Source: an uncultured Lachnospiraceae bacterium | Lineage (GTDB): Bacteria; Bacillota; Clostridia; Lachnospirales; Lachnospiraceae | Assembly (NCBI GenBank): GCA_947175775.1 | Contig: CAMWNY010000173.1 | Coordinates: forward strand, 1-5,954 | Reading direction: 5' to 3' | DNA length: 5,954 nt | Made by a program: the position numbers and the translations under genes | In this document: positions 5,636 through 5,954 of the stretch, in pieces | Numbering within the stretch: the stretch's first letter is position 1 | Layout: each line of letters starts with the position of its first letter | Notes under the pieces: generated by a model | Database searches by the model: none | What the model saw: only the letters and a program-made list of their open reading frames with translations | What the model was told of the DNA's origin: nothing

Positions 5636-5901
5636 TTTTTTGACGTCTCCTTTCTGATCTTTTTCTTTCCAAACGCCGCAGGCTTTGTGAAATTCTCAAT
5701 CAAAGGCACAAGCAGATTTCCCAAAATAATCGCATAGGAAACGCCTTCCGCCGAAGGACCGAACAATCGGAAAATTCCAGTCATAATGCCCAAAAATGCG
5801 CCAAACACATACTGTCCCTTTGCCGTAATCGGTCGGGTTACATAATCCGTTGCCATAAAAAATGCACCAAGCATCAGACCGCCGCCCGCAAGCTGTGAAA
5901 C
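5632..5901 (-). CDS. rnfD: Rnf complex subunit D, C-terminal 89 residues only
   Basis: RnfD is the membrane subunit that carries a second covalent FMN and takes part in ion transport. Only the C-terminus is present. It starts in AGGGLMLGAFFMATDYVTRPIT, the strongly conserved late RnfD/NqrB motif, followed by membrane segments (YVFGAFLGIMTGIFRLFG and VSYAIILGNLLVPLIENF) and a basic tail (GKKKIRKETSKK). The flavinylation threonine motif of RnfD lies earlier in the protein and is outside the window. The upstream limit is set at 5901 because bases 5902-5954 are adapter sequence. The frame stays open into the adapter, so automatic annotation will add false residues to the N-terminal side. The stop overlaps the rnfG start. 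A full-length gene of about 300 codons and rnfC would be expected further right. Confidence 0.92.
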   Translation of the reverse strand, partial: VSQLAGGGLMLGAFFMATDYVTRPITAKGQYVFGAFLGIMTGIFRLFGPSAEGVSYAIILGNLLVPLIENFTKPAAFGKKKIRKETSKK

Positions 5902-5954
5902 CTCTCTCTAATACACATCTGACGCTCACGACGATACTCCTTGACTACATCTCG
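5902..5954. other. Nextera sequencing-adapter contamination at the contig end
   Basis: Aligned by eye to the reverse complement of the Nextera i5 adapter as I know it: the 19-bp transposon mosaic end (5902-5920) matches 17 of 19, the next adapter segment (5921-5934) matches 12 of 14, and the P5-side segment (5943-5954) matches 9 of 12. Between them 5935-5942 reads TACTCCTT, exactly the reverse complement of index S507 (AAGGAGTA). The mismatches fit low-quality read ends. This is not biological sequence, and any protein reading through it is artificial. Confidence 0.93.

Noticed and set aside
5902..5954. Transposon (Tn5-type) end next to rnfD as a natural insertion
   Set aside because: The mosaic-end-like 19 bp continues into synthetic adapter and an exact library index, which is a sequencing artefact rather than a mobile element.

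Overview
The window looks like one whole draft or metagenomic contig from a low- to mid-GC Firmicute, most likely a Clostridia / Lachnospiraceae-type gut anaerobe. The reasons are strong AAAGGAG ribosome binding sites, a clostridial rnf gene order, and a lipoprotein ApbE. The assignment is inferred from gene style; no marker gene is present. Both ends are broken. The left end cuts a secreted-protein gene. The right end cuts rnfD, and its last ~53 bases are not genomic: they read as an Illumina Nextera adapter, including an exact i5 index.

Layout, left to right. (1) 1-741, minus: N-terminal 247 codons of a secreted protein with one DxNxDG calcium-loop (VCBS/FG-GAP-like) motif. (2) 742-952: a 211-bp divergent regulatory region with one well-formed promoter facing left, one facing right, an 11-bp tandem repeat and a dyad beside the rightward -10. 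(3) 953-2023, plus: apbE, a lipoprotein FMN transferase. (4) 2047-2556, minus: a TatD-type nuclease gene that stops after about two thirds of the family fold, 23 bp from the convergent apbE stop. (5) 2610-5901, minus: rnfB, rnfA, rnfE, rnfG and the end of rnfD, transcribed right to left (D-G-E-A-B). rnfC and the start of rnfD would lie beyond the right edge.

How the genes work together. Rnf is a membrane complex that passes electrons from reduced ferredoxin to NAD+ and pumps Na+ or H+. RnfB carries ferredoxin-like iron-sulfur clusters. RnfA and RnfE are paired membrane subunits with the cluster-binding cysteines. RnfG and RnfD carry covalently bound FMN. ApbE is the enzyme family that attaches that FMN to threonine, and the RnfG here has the target motif (DAISGAT, Thr174), so substrate and modifying enzyme are neighbours. 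Upstream rnf genes are tightly packed (4-bp overlap, then 15 bp), whereas the E-A and A-B junctions are longer, each holds two RNA hairpins, and each ends in a nearly identical 24-nt ribosome-binding leader.

No previously undescribed system is evident. The items most worth a second look are the adapter tail, the truncated tatD, the structured rnf junctions with stop codons in or at hairpin loops, the doubled LCPFLG motif in RnfA, the cysteine-rich RnfE tail and the apbE operator-like dyad.
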